Assembly (NCBI GenBank): GCA_016764835.1 | Contig: JAESRD010000351.1 | Coordinates: forward strand, 1-11,182 | Direction: 5' to 3' | Origin: Paracoccaceae bacterium | GTDB taxonomy: Bacteria; Pseudomonadota; Alphaproteobacteria; Rhodobacterales; Rhodobacteraceae | Length of the DNA stretch: 11,182 nucleotides | Shown: positions 1 through 8,302 of the stretch, in pieces | Layout: every line of letters begins with the position of its first letter | Numbering within the stretch: position 1 is the first letter of the stretch | The notes under the pieces: model-generated | Told to the model about the DNA's origin: nothing | Database searches by the model: none | The model's input: only the letters and a program-made list of their open reading frames with translations | Translations under genes and position numbers: made by a program

Positions 1-114
1 TACGTATGCAGCTTCAAAAGGTAGGTAATTTTGAGCCAAGAGAGCCAAAATTAGCCCTGTTAATACATCTCCACTTCCACCTTTACTCAAAGCTACATTT
101 CCTAGAGTATTGAT
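1..114 (-). CDS. nnrD: Partial NAD(P)H-hydrate dehydratase (NnrD) fragment, foreign-looking
   Basis: Reading the minus strand from about 114 down to the window edge gives an uninterrupted peptide of about 38 residues containing [14 protein letters not shown] followed by [15 protein letters not shown]. The GGSGD(V/L) loop with its catalytic aspartate and the following ALLAQG-like helix are typical of the C-terminal half of ADP/ATP-dependent NAD(P)H-hydrate dehydratase, the ribokinase-fold repair enzyme that dehydrates damaged NAD(P)H. The 'KGGSGD' wording with AT-rich codons resembles Campylobacterota versions more than alphaproteobacterial ones (from memory). G+C over bases 1-110 is about 39% by hand count, clearly lower than the genes to the right. 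Both ends are missing: the 3' end leaves the window, and upstream codons are replaced by dctP sequence at about 115. The fragment is probably present through a chimeric join rather than native to this genome. Confidence 0.75.
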   Translation of the reverse strand, partial: MNTLGNVALSKGGSGDVLTGLILALLAQNYLPFEAAYV

Positions 115-800
115 AGCGGATATGGCGCTACATCTTGTAGGCCCACCCGGTCATTATTCACATAAGCAGACGCGTCGGCAGCATCGACGATGCCTTTTTC
201 AAGCGCGCCAAAAACCTCGGAGAACGGGATGGAGACAGGCGATGCACCAGCGGCCTGAAATACGGCTGCGGCAAGACCTTCGGGCGAGCGAATTTTGATA
301 CCTTCAAGGTCTTCAAACGTCCGGATCGGCGTGGCAGCTGCAAGCGCTTCTCTCGAATATGGGCCGCAAGCAACCACATGTACTTCGCCGCCTGTAATCT
401 CGTCGGCAGCCTTTTGCATGATCGCTTCACCACCGCCATCACGGCAGAAGCCGAGCATTTGTTGCGGTGTGTCATAGCCAGATATCAGATCGCCCAAGAT
501 CGCAAAGGCAGGCTCAAGGCCAGAAAAATAACTCACAGCCGTGAAATCACCATCAAGCACGCCAGCAGCAACGGCCTCTGGGGTTTCACGTGCGGGCACG
601 ACAGAGCCATTCGGTGTGAAGACGATTTCGATACGCCCGTCTGTCAGCTCGGAAATTCTCGGCAACCAATTGTCTGTAAGATACTGGGTCGAAAAATCAC
701 CGGCATTGAATGATGTCTGAATGGTCAATGTTTCTGCGCTGGCAATGCAGGCGGTCGCAGAGACGGACGCGGCAAGAAGCGCGATTTTGGTAAATTTCAT
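102..800 (-). CDS. TRAP transporter substrate-binding protein (DctP family), 3'-truncated
   Basis: This encodes a periplasmic DctP/TAXI-type solute receptor that would deliver an organic acid to a DctQM membrane pair. The start at 800 is chosen because GGAGG lies five bases upstream and the product opens with a clean signal peptide ([22 protein letters not shown], cleaved before ETLTIQ). An ATG 30 bases further upstream lacks both. About 232 residues are readable, against about 330-340 for the family. The central [11 protein letters not shown] carries the arginine expected to bind the substrate carboxylate, followed by the [18 protein letters not shown] block. The frame is undamaged up to VAPYP and then runs into NnrD sequence and an artificial stop at 102-104, so roughly the last third is missing. 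It is divergent from the GntR gene. It differs clearly from the second dctP at 5456, so it probably heads another TRAP operon lost beyond the join. Confidence 0.88.
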   Translation of the reverse strand: MKFTKIALLAASVSATACIASAETLTIQTSFNAGDFSTQYLTDNWLPRISELTDGRIEIVFTPNGSVVPARETPEAVAAGVLDGDFTAVSYFSGLEPAFAILGDLISGYDTPQQMLGFCRDGGGEAIMQKAADEITGGEVHVVACGPYSREALAAATPIRTFEDLEGIKIRSPEGLAAAVFQAAGASPVSIPFSEVFGALEKGIVDAADASAYVNNDRVGLQDVAPYPLSIL

Positions 801-846
801 AGTTTCCTCCCAAGGGATACAGGTGAACATCTTGTGCTCGACACAT

Positions 847-875
847 GTATTAATATATTAGTGCGTCAGAGGCAA
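847..875 (-). promoter_or_regulatory. Candidate sigma70 promoter of the truncated dctP gene
   Basis: On the minus strand, TTGCCT (870-875) and TAATAC (847-852) are separated by 17 bases. That is good -35/-10 spacing, about 47 bases upstream of the chosen dctP start. The perfect 10-bp palindrome TAATATATTA (851-860) overlaps the -10 side, so a repressor bound there would block the promoter. The neighbouring GntR regulator, transcribed the other way, is the obvious candidate. This is inferred from sequence only. Confidence 0.35.
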
Positions 876-929
876 GAATGTTCTATACTGATTTCACAAC
901 CCGGAAATTAACCAACGTGATCCCTTCAT

Positions 930-1655
930 ATGAACGAAAATACACTGACCATTAACGCGATGCTCGCCCCTGACAAGCCCGCCGCACCCCGTGGCCAGTT
1001 GCGCAAGACCTCCGTGAGCCAGCAAATATATGATGCCCTGCGGATAAGGGTACTTTCGCTCGAACTGGTCCCGGGAGAAAATCTTTCTCGCGCAGAAATT
1101 GCCGGTTTTTACGGTGTCAGCCAAACACCTGTCCGCGACGCAATGCTAAAGCTCGAAGAAGAAGGTCTTCTGGTAATTTTTCCTCAATCCAAAACCGAAG
1201 TCTCGCGGATCGACGTGAACCATGCCCGTGAAACTCAGTTCTTACGCATGTCCGTTGAAATTGAGGTGGCCAAACAGCTGGCCACTTACGGCGCGCCCGG
1301 TGCGACGGACACGGCGCGGGCTATTTTGCGGCGCCAAAAGTCTGCACAAGAGGCCCATGACCTTACCTATTTCGAGGAACTAGATCGCGCCTTTCATGGC
1401 GCATTGTTGGAATCAGCTGGATTAGAAAGCCTCTGGACCCTCATTTCTGAGCGGTCGGGGCAAATTGACAGGCTGCGAAAACTCAACCTGCCCGTTGCCG
1501 GCAAAGCGGTAGAGGTTATTGACGCGCATTGCGCCATACTCGATGCAATCCAAAATCGTGATGCGGGCGAAGCTGAAAAACACGTGCGCATTCATCTGTC
1601 AGGAACGTTGGTACAAGTTAACCAGATAATCGCCCGAAACCCGGAATTCTTTTGA
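930..1655 (+). CDS. GntR family transcriptional regulator, FadR/FCD subfamily
   Basis: This is an intact 241-residue DNA-binding regulator. The N-terminal winged helix-turn-helix spans about residues 28-95, with LSRAEIAGFYGVSQTPVRDAM forming the HTH and KLEEEGLLVIFPQ leading into the wing. The C-terminal all-helical FCD ligand domain covers about 100-235. Its usual metal/ligand residues are visible as Asp152 and His156 (ELDRAFH), His200 (DAHCAILDAI) and His222 (VRIHLSG). FCD regulators normally sense small organic acids and repress nearby catabolic or transport genes. This one sits between a divergent dctP and a convergent oxoprolinase gene, so control of one or both is likely (inference). 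The start at 930 has no strong Shine-Dalgarno. The in-frame ATG at 960 is an alternative, with no better signal. No frame damage is visible, unlike its downstream neighbour. Confidence 0.9.
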   Translation: MNENTLTINAMLAPDKPAAPRGQLRKTSVSQQIYDALRIRVLSLELVPGENLSRAEIAGFYGVSQTPVRDAMLKLEEEGLLVIFPQSKTEVSRIDVNHARETQFLRMSVEIEVAKQLATYGAPGATDTARAILRRQKSAQEAHDLTYFEELDRAFHGALLESAGLESLWTLISERSGQIDRLRKLNLPVAGKAVEVIDAHCAILDAIQNRDAGEAEKHVRIHLSGTLVQVNQIIARNPEFF

Positions 1656-1729
1656 CCCGTCATTTTGCTTGAGGCCGTAGCGGCGCTGCATTCATTTGCG
1701 ATCCCAAATGCGACAGGAATATTGCGGCG
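1656..1729. other. Short gap between convergent GntR and oxoprolinase genes
   Basis: There are 74 bases between the two convergent stops. A small inverted repeat (CATTTG, six-base loop, CAAATG) is present around 1694-1711, but no T-run follows on either strand. I do not call it a terminator. Nothing else is recognised. Confidence 0.4.
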
Positions 1730-4700
1730 TTAGAATACCTTCGTTTCAGCCCGACCGTATCAACCACCACCCGGTGATTTGAAAACAAAAATATCTCCCT
1801 TGCCCATATAGGCCACATCATTGCCCTTCAGCATTTCAACGCGACCATCGGTTCGGATGACGGAGTTCTCGCCAGTGCTGCCCCCGCCTCCACCCTGTGC
1901 CTCATGAGGCGGCGTTTGGCGGGGCGATGACAGCACCGTTGCCGTCATAGGTTCAAGAAACCGCAGCTTGCGCTCGATGCCATCGCCGCCAGTGTAGCGC
2001 CCTGCCCCACCCGACCCACGCCTGATTGAAAAAGCCTTCCACGCGGACTGGAAAACGAGTTTCTAACACTTCAGGGTCAGTCATGCGTGTATTGGTCATG
2101 TGGCTGTGAACTGCGCTCGCGCCATGAAACCCATTGCCGGCACCAGTGCCCGCACAAATCGTCTCATGATTTTGAAAATCCTCGTTGCCGTAAACAAAAT
2201 TGTTCATCGTGCCTTGGCTCCCCGCTATCACGCCTAAAGCACCGTAAAGCGTGTCGGCGATCGCTTGGCTCACCTCGGTATTGCCAGAGATAACGGCCGC
2301 GGGCGCGTTTGGGTTGATCATCGAACTTTGTGATACGATCAATTTCAATGGCTTCAGGCAGCCCTCATGCATGGGAATATTTGCCCCAACAAGCGTGCGA
2401 AAAACATAAAGAACAACCGCATGACAAATGGCCATCGGCGCATTGTAATTGTATTTATCCTGGGGCGAAGTTCCGCCAAAATCGATCACCGCCGCGCGGG
2501 CGCGCCGATCTACGGTGATCGCCACCTTGATCTGCGCACCACTGTCGAGCGGGTAGGTAAATTTACAATCATGCAGCACATCCAGCACATGGCGCACGCT
2601 TTCTTCGGCATTGTCTTGAACATGGCCCATATAGGCATGCAGCACATCAAGCCCAAATTGGCGGGTAATATTGGTGAGCGCCCGCTCGCCGGTGGCATTG
2701 GCGGCAATTTGCGCCGCCAAATCGGCCATATTCTGGTGGATATTGCGACACGGATACTGCCCCGATGCCAGCAGTTCGCGCGCCGAACGTTCCTGAAGCA
2801 CACCCTGTCTCACCAGCAGGAAATTGTCGAACAAGACACCTTCTTGTGCGATATGCTGGCTGTCTGGCGGTGCCGAACCTGGCGGGGTGCCACCTATATC
2901 GGCCTGGTGCCCACGTGAGGCGACGGAATAAATAATGCTCTCGCCTTGGTCGTCGAAAACCGGCGTAATAACAGTGACATCAGGCAAATGCGTGCCCCCA
3001 TTATAGGGGTTATTCATCATGAAAACATCACCTGGACGGATTGTCCCTGCATTCTGAACAAGGATCGAGCGCACTGAGGCTGACATTGAGCCGAGGTGAA
3101 CCGGCACATGCGGGGCATTGGCGACCAGATCACCTTTTGCGTCAAATATTGCGCATGAAAAATCATAGCGCTCTTTGATATTCACCGAATAGGCAGTGTT
3201 GGCCAATGTTGCGCCCATTTGCGCGGCGATAGACATGTAGAGGTTGTTAAAAACTTCGAGCATGACCGGATCGACATGTGTGCCAATCGCTTCTTTGCGG
3301 CGCAGGGCCACGACCCGACGCAATATTAGATTGCCGCCTGCGGCAGATTTTGCCTGCCAGCCATGCTCCAAAATATTGGTACCTGTTGGCTCGTGTAATA
3401 TAGCAGGCCCGTCCACAGTTTCCCCCAAAGCGAGGCTGGCGCGGTCTACCAAAGGCACATCACGCCATGCGCTGCACCTAAACTTTGAGACCGTTTGCGC
3501 CGCCTTTTGGCAAGGTTCAGTATCCGGCAGGGTCACGGTTTCACCAGTTGCCCCGATCGCCTCTGCGGTGAGCAGGTCAATTATCAGATGCGCATCGTCA
3601 GGCACAAAACCAAACCGGTTCTGATGGGCCGCCTCAAAGGCGACAGTCATTTCACTGGCCGTGCCAAAAGCCACGTCGAGCGTTTGATGCGCGCCATCGG
3701 TACGAATATGCGCCATGGTGATAATGCGAATGTTTTCAGCATCAATCCCCTGATCGAGAACCTCTTTGGCGGCGGTTTCCGCCAGTCTAATAATGACCGA
3801 TTTCGTCTCCGCCGCCGCATCAATCGGCTTGGCAAACAGGTATTCTTGGATGGCGCGCACATCCGCCAAACCCACGCCAAAAGCCGAGAGCACCCCGGCA
3901 AAGGGATGGATGAATATGCTTTCCATCCCAAGTGCATCTGCCAGCAAACGGGCATGTTGCCCGCCAGCCCCGCCAAGCAGTTCATGGTATATTTGGTCAC
4001 GTCATAGCCGCGCTGAACGCTAATCTTTTTGATCGCGTTGGCCATGTTTTCAACCGCAATCCGCAAGAACCCCTGGGCGATTTCTTCAACCGTTTTACCG
4101 CCGCCAATTTCGTCAGCAAGCGCCGCAAATTTTACGCGGACAACGTCAATATCCAACGGCAGATCTGCTTTTGGGCCAAAAACTGGTGGAAATTGGCTGG
4201 GCTGCAATTTGCCCAACAAAACGTTGCAATCCGATACCGTCAGCTTACCGCCGCGGCGGTAAGCCGCAGGCCCCGGATTTGCGCCCGCACTTTCAGGCCC
4301 AACCTGCATGCGGCCGTCTTTGTAAGACAGAACTGACCCGCCCCCGGCGGCAACAGTATGAATAGACATCATCGGCGCCCGCAGGCGCTCCCCTGCACCT
4401 TCGGTCTCAAACGAGCGTTCATACTCACCTGAATAATGGCACACATCCGTCGATGTGCCGCCCATATCAAAACCGATCAGCCGATCAAAACCTTGCACTT
4501 GTGCGGTGCGGACCATGCCAACAACGCCCCCGGCAGGCCCTGATAGAATAGCGTCCTTGCCCTGAAACATATGCGCATCTGTCAAGCCGCCATTAGATTG
4601 CATGAACATCAGACTATCGCAGCCGCCACCGGACGCATTTAGCGCATCGGCGACCTGCTTGATATAGCGCCGCAGAATGGGCGAAAGATAGGCATACAAC

Positions 4701-5343
4701 CACGGCAGTGTCGCCGCGCGCGACCAGTTTGATAAGCGGGCTGACTTCACGGCTCAGCGATATTTGGCTAAAGCCAATATCGCGGGCAATATCACCAAGC
4801 GCACCCTCATGCGCGCTATAGCGGTAGCCATGCATCAACGCGATTGCAACCGAGCGGTAGCCCTGCTCATAGGCCAATATCAGGGCGTGGCGCGCATTTT
4901 CAGAATTTAGCGGGGTAATGATTTGACCGTCAGCAGCAACGCGTTCTTCGACTTCAATGACACGGTCATAAAGCAGCTCCGGCAGCTTGATTTCGAGATC
5001 AAATAGGTGCGGCCGGTTCTGATAGCCAATGCGTAACAGATCGCCGAAACCATCTGTAATCATCAGCAAAGTGCGCGCGCCTTTGCGCTCCAACAGGGCG
5101 TTTGTGGCGACGGTCGTCCCCATTTCGACCGCAGATATTGTGTTCTTTGGGATCGCATCCGCATCGGCCAAACCCAAGAGAGACTTGATCCCATACACGG
5201 CGGCATCTGCGTAAACTTCGGGATTATCTGACAGTAATTTATGCGTGCGCAGGGCACTGTCAGGCCGGCCTGCAACGATATCTGTGATAGGTGCCGCCAC
5301 GATCAACCCAAAATTGCCATCTGTTTTCGTTGAATTTTTTCAT
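1730..5343 (-). pseudogene. Fused HyuA-HyuB hydantoinase/5-oxoprolinase, frameshifted
   Basis: This is an ATP-dependent 5-oxoprolinase/N-methylhydantoinase-type enzyme, which in the family hydrolyses 5-oxoproline or a related lactam to the open-chain acid. The start at 5343 (MKKFNENRWQFWVDRGGT) has GAGGA upstream. The HyuA half covers about residues 1-680: DRGGTFTDIV phosphate loop, MGTTVATNALLERKG, then FDMGGTSTDV near 290. The HyuB half covers about 690-1203: DPVMLEVFNNLYMSIAAQMG, MNNPYNGGTHLPD, then GSGGAGRYTGGDG near the end. Relative to the restored protein I see an extra base at 5288, an extra base at 4696, a missing A in the run at 3975-3976, an extra A in the run at 2029-2033, and a TGA at 1760-1762 where the family has Gly (PGGGGYG). 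Correcting these gives exactly 1203 residues ending at 1730, the usual length of single-chain oxoprolinase. It is either a young pseudogene or a read-error-damaged gene. Substrate is not provable here; hydantoins are the alternative. Confidence 0.85.
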
Positions 5344-5380
5344 CAATACATTCCTCGAATCAGATAGTTGTTTTTTTTGG

Positions 5381-5411
5381 ATATAACACTGACATATTGT
5401 CAACGTTATAT
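5381..5411. promoter_or_regulatory. 31-bp two-layer dyad operator between divergent oxoprolinase and TRAP genes
   Basis: The outer arms ATATAAC (5381-5387) and GTTATAT (5405-5411) are perfect reverse complements. The inner arms TGACA (5390-5394) and TGTCA (5398-5402) are also perfect, around a TAT centre. Only the two-base spacers and the centre break symmetry. The dyad lies 38 bases before the oxoprolinase start and 45 bases before dctP2, so a bound dimer could control both. On the minus strand the inner arm forms a consensus -35 box, TTGACA. The best candidate binders are the GntR regulator at 930 or the MarR-like regulator at 8299; the sequence does not decide between them. Confidence 0.6.
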
Positions 5412-5455
5412 ACGCAAATGGATTCGAGCATACCGAACCGACCAGAGAGATACTT

Positions 5456-6404
5456 ATGAAACACTTCTTTTGGCCGCAAAATGCGCTCGCGCTTGCCACA
5501 TCTGTCAATGCACAAGGCTGGGACATGCCAACGCCAAACGGCGATTCTACATTCCACACCCAAAACATAAGTGCCTTCGCCGATGACGTGCGCGCCGCGA
5601 CAGATGGGGGCCTCGATATAACGGTCCATTCTGCTGGCTCGCTGTTCCCACATGCCGAGATCAAAGGCGCTCTGCGCAGCCGCTCCGTGCCAATTGGCGA
5701 GTTTTTCCTGTCGCGTCTGTCAAACGAAGATCTCGCCTACGGTCTCGGTAGCCAGCCATTCTTGGCCACAAGCTACGAGAATGCCCAACGGCTGTGGGAT
5801 GTTCAGCGCCCCGTTATCACCGAGCTTTTGGCAGCCCAAGGCCTGATGCCATTATTCTCGGTGCCGTGGCCCGCTCAGGGTCTCTATACCAATGGCGAAA
5901 TCGCCAGTGTCGCTGTCCTCAACGGCCTGCGTTTTCGCGCCTATAAAGCCGCACTGGAAGTATTTGAAACGCTGGCCGGCGCGGCCCCGGTACAGATCTA
6001 AGCGTCCGACATTCCGCAAGCCTTTGCCACCGGTCAGGTCGCGGCGATGATCACATCTCCCTCCACCGGCGTTAACTTTACAGCTTGGGGTTTTGTAACC
6101 CATTACACCCCCGATCAATGCTTGGATGCCAAAAAACATCGTGGTTGTGAACATACCCTAGATGCCGAGACCCAGGCCGCTGTATTGGCCGCCGCCGATG
6201 CTGCGCAAATCCGCGGCTGGAAAATGTCAGCCGCTGAGGCCGAAAGCAAGACCGCCGCTTTGGCCGAAAACGGCATCATCGTCTATGACGCCAAGCGCGC
6301 AATTGGTCGAAGACCTGCAAGCTATCGGCGCGACAATGCTCGACAATTGGAAGGCAAACGCGTCTGACGCCGCACTCTCTATTCGAGACGCCTCTTCTAA
6401 CTAA
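5456..6404 (+). pseudogene. TRAP substrate-binding protein (DctP family), multiply frameshifted
   Basis: This is a periplasmic solute receptor, the first gene of a dctP-dctQ-dctM operon. The readable body contains WDMPTPNGDSTFHTQNI, SAGSLFPHAEIKGALRSR, PFLATSYENA and LNGLRFRAYKAALE, with the Arg expected to bind carboxylate. TAA at 5999-6001 falls where the family normally has an acidic or polar residue before ASDIPQAFATGQVAAMI. Homopolymer indels then throw the frame: one C too many at 6108-6112, one C too few at 6156-6158, one A too many at 6293-6294. Correcting them restores AWMPKNIVVVN and AQLVEDLQAIGATMLDNWKA, ending at the TAA at 6402. A compensating pair (A missing at 5459-5461, A extra at 5478-5481) scrambles the signal peptide; corrected it reads MKTLLLAANALALATSVNA. 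Restored length is about 315 residues. Four to six residues seem absent before LDAETQ, so a small deletion there is an alternative. Confidence 0.85.
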
Positions 6405-6423
6405 AGGTCTGCTCCCAACCGGC

Positions 6424-6444
6424 TGACGGCACAGCTTGCCGTCA
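6424..6444 (+). promoter_or_regulatory. Intercistronic stem-loop between dctP and dctQ
   Basis: A perfect 8-bp stem, TGACGGCA (6424-6431) with TGCCGTCA (6437-6444), encloses the five-base loop CAGCT. It lies in the 70-base gap between dctP2 and dctQ, with no T-run behind it. Stem-loops after the binding-protein gene in transporter operons commonly protect the upstream mRNA or partly attenuate transcription, so the soluble receptor is made in excess over the membrane parts. That role is inferred here. Confidence 0.6.
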
Positions 6445-6474
6445 ACCAACTTGCATCTAGATAGAGGTTGAAAA

Positions 6475-6998
6475 ATGGGCCGAACGCTCCAAAAATTATA
6501 CGACATCTGCGGCGCGCTTGCCGGTGGGTTGATCATTTGCATCTGCTTGCTCATCAGCACCCAGATCATCCTCAATGCGACCGGGCGGCTTAGCCCCGGC
6601 CTTTTGCCATCCACCATCCCCACTTACGCTGGTTTTTCAGGCTTTATGCTGGCGGGTGCTACCTTTCTCGCGCTGGCCCACACTCTGCGCGCAGGCGGAC
6701 ATATCCGCGTAAACCTCGTCACCGCACGGCTGCCCGATCGTCCACGAACCTATCTTGAAGGATTGGTATTGATCATTGCCACCATTCTGGTCGGCTATGT
6801 CACATGGTTCATGATCGGGCTGGTGGCTGAGAGCGTCCATTACGGTGATGTCTCGCACGGGATTATCCCAATCGCCTATGGATCCCGCAAAGCGTATGCG
6901 CCTTTGGCATTGGCCTGCTGTTGGTGGCAATCGTGCATACATTTGTCGACCTGGTTCTGGCTGGCAAGCCGATCCTATCCACGCCAGATGAGGTATAA
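6475..6998 (+). pseudogene. TRAP transporter small membrane subunit (DctQ), one frameshift
   Basis: This is the four-helix small permease subunit that pairs with DctM in the inner membrane. GAGG lies eight bases before the ATG. Hydrophobic segments fall at about residues 14-33, 51-70 and 95-117. The DctQ signature is seen in LRAGGHIRVNLVTARLPDR and the later GDVSHGIIPIAY. A single T is missing after 6879 (CTATGG where CTATTGG is expected). Restoring it changes the nonsense tail into WIPQSVCAFGIGLLLVAIVHTFVDL, the fourth helix, and ends at TAA 6996-6998 with 174 residues, two bases before the dctM ATG. As given, the frame instead runs to 7008 with a cysteine/tryptophan-rich tail that lacks a proper fourth helix. 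A one-base sequence error is as likely as a real mutation. Confidence 0.85.
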
Positions 6999-7000
6999 TC

Positions 7001-8302
7001 ATGTCTGATCCTATGATTGCACTCACCCTGCTCGGCGTTCTCATCACCTTGCTTGCACTAGGCGTTTGGGTGGCCGTATCGCTGTCCATTGTCGGGCTGG
7101 TCGGACTGGTGTTTTTCTCAAATGCACCCTCGGGCCTAATCATCGCCACCACGTTTTGGGGGCATTCACATAGCTGGGTGCTCACCGCCCTGCCGCTGTT
7201 TATCCTGATGGGAGAAATCCTGCTTCGATCGCGCATGAGCGACGATATGTTCACAGGTCTTGTGCCATGGCTCAGCCGCGCACCGGGCCGGTTGCTACAT
7301 GTCAATATCTTCGGCTGCGCCATCTTTGCCGCGGTCTCAGGCTCGTCAGCCGCCACGGCTGCAACAATCGGTAGAATGTCGGTGCCAGAGCTAACCAAGC
7401 GCGGCTACCCCGAAAGCCTGATCCTCGGGACGCTGGCAGGATCAGCCACACTTGGCCTGCTCATCCCGCCCTCGATCATCCTTATCGTCTATGGCGTGGC
7501 AACCGGACAATCGATCGCGCGGCTCTTCATCGCCGGTCTCCTTCCGGGGCTGATGTTGATCAGCTTGTTCGCCGGCTATGTGGCCCTGCGCGCATGGATG
7601 GACCCAGATCTTATCCCGCCAATCGACAGGTCCTATTCGTTCAAAGAAAAGATAGTCGCCTCGCGCCGGCTGGTGCCTGTCGCCTTGCTTATCGGCGGCG
7701 TTATCGGGTCGATCTATGGCGGGTTGGCCTCGCCAACCGATGCCGCAGCACTCGGCGTGGTTCTGGCCACATTGCTTGCATGGGCCTCGGGATCATTCAG
7801 CTGGGCACTATTTGGGGCGGCCGTTATGTCGGCGACACGAACCTCCTGCATGATCGCGTTGATCCTGCTTGGCGCGGCGTTTTTATCTGTCTCCATGGGG
7901 TTTACTGGCCTGCCGCGCAACTTGGCCGCCTGGATATCGGATATGCGCCTGTCAGTGACGGCCCTGCTCGTGGCCCTCACCATTTTCTTTATTGTGCTGG
8001 GCTGCTTTCTCGACTGTATATCGGTGATCGTGCTGACAACATCTATCATTATACCGATGGTCACCGCCGTTGGCATTGACCCATTATGGTTTGGAAACTA
8101 CCTCGTGATCGTGGTTGAAATGAGCCAAATCACCCCGCCTGTTGGCTTCAACCTCTTCGTCATTCAAGGGCTGACGGGGATCAACATTCTGCGCATCGCC
8201 AAAGCAGCATTCCCGTTTTTTTTGCTCCTGTTGCTTGGCGTGTTGTTGATCTGTGTCTTTCCGCAAATTGTGACATATCTTCCAGATTTAATGGCGAATT
8301 AG
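7001..8302 (+). CDS. TRAP transporter large permease subunit (DctM family)
   Basis: This is an intact 433-residue inner-membrane protein, normal family length. It forms the ion-coupled transport channel with DctQ and takes substrate from the DctP receptor. It is hydrophobic throughout, with a dozen or so predicted membrane segments. Family motifs in order are LPLFILMGEILLRS (64-77), AAVSGSSAATAATIG (110-124), LAGSATLGLLIPPSI (145-159), GLASPTDAAALGV (241-253) and near the end SQITPPVGFNLFVIQGL. GAGG lies seven bases upstream, and the ATG follows the restored dctQ stop by two bases, so dctQ and dctM are probably translationally coupled. It shows no frame damage over 1.3 kb, in contrast to dctP2 and dctQ. 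Substrate cannot be read from the permease; the divergent oxoprolinase suggests 5-oxoproline or a related acid. Confidence 0.93.
   Translation: MSDPMIALTLLGVLITLLALGVWVAVSLSIVGLVGLVFFSNAPSGLIIATTFWGHSHSWVLTALPLFILMGEILLRSRMSDDMFTGLVPWLSRAPGRLLHVNIFGCAIFAAVSGSSAATAATIGRMSVPELTKRGYPESLILGTLAGSATLGLLIPPSIILIVYGVATGQSIARLFIAGLLPGLMLISLFAGYVALRAWMDPDLIPPIDRSYSFKEKIVASRRLVPVALLIGGVIGSIYGGLASPTDAAALGVVLATLLAWASGSFSWALFGAAVMSATRTSCMIALILLGAAFLSVSMGFTGLPRNLAAWISDMRLSVTALLVALTIFFIVLGCFLDCISVIVLTTSIIIPMVTAVGIDPLWFGNYLVIVVEMSQITPPVGFNLFVIQGLTGINILRIAKAAFPFFLLLLLGVLLICVFPQIVTYLPDLMAN

Noticed and set aside
1690..1715. Inverted repeat CATTTG/CAAATG between convergent genes as a bidirectional terminator
   Set aside because: The stem is short and AT-rich and has no T-run on either strand.
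1953..3947. Separate hyuA and hyuB genes
   Set aside because: The HyuA C-terminus runs in the same open frame into HyuB without a stop or start, so this is a fused oxoprolinase. The apparent split genes come from the indels.
5369..5378. T8 run as a terminator
   Set aside because: No GC-rich stem precedes it, and it lies in a divergent promoter region where a terminator is not expected.
6101..6300. Programmed frameshifting in dctP2
   Set aside because: There are several shifts in both directions, with a nonsense codon upstream and no heptanucleotide slip site with a pseudoknot. TRAP receptors are not known to use recoding.
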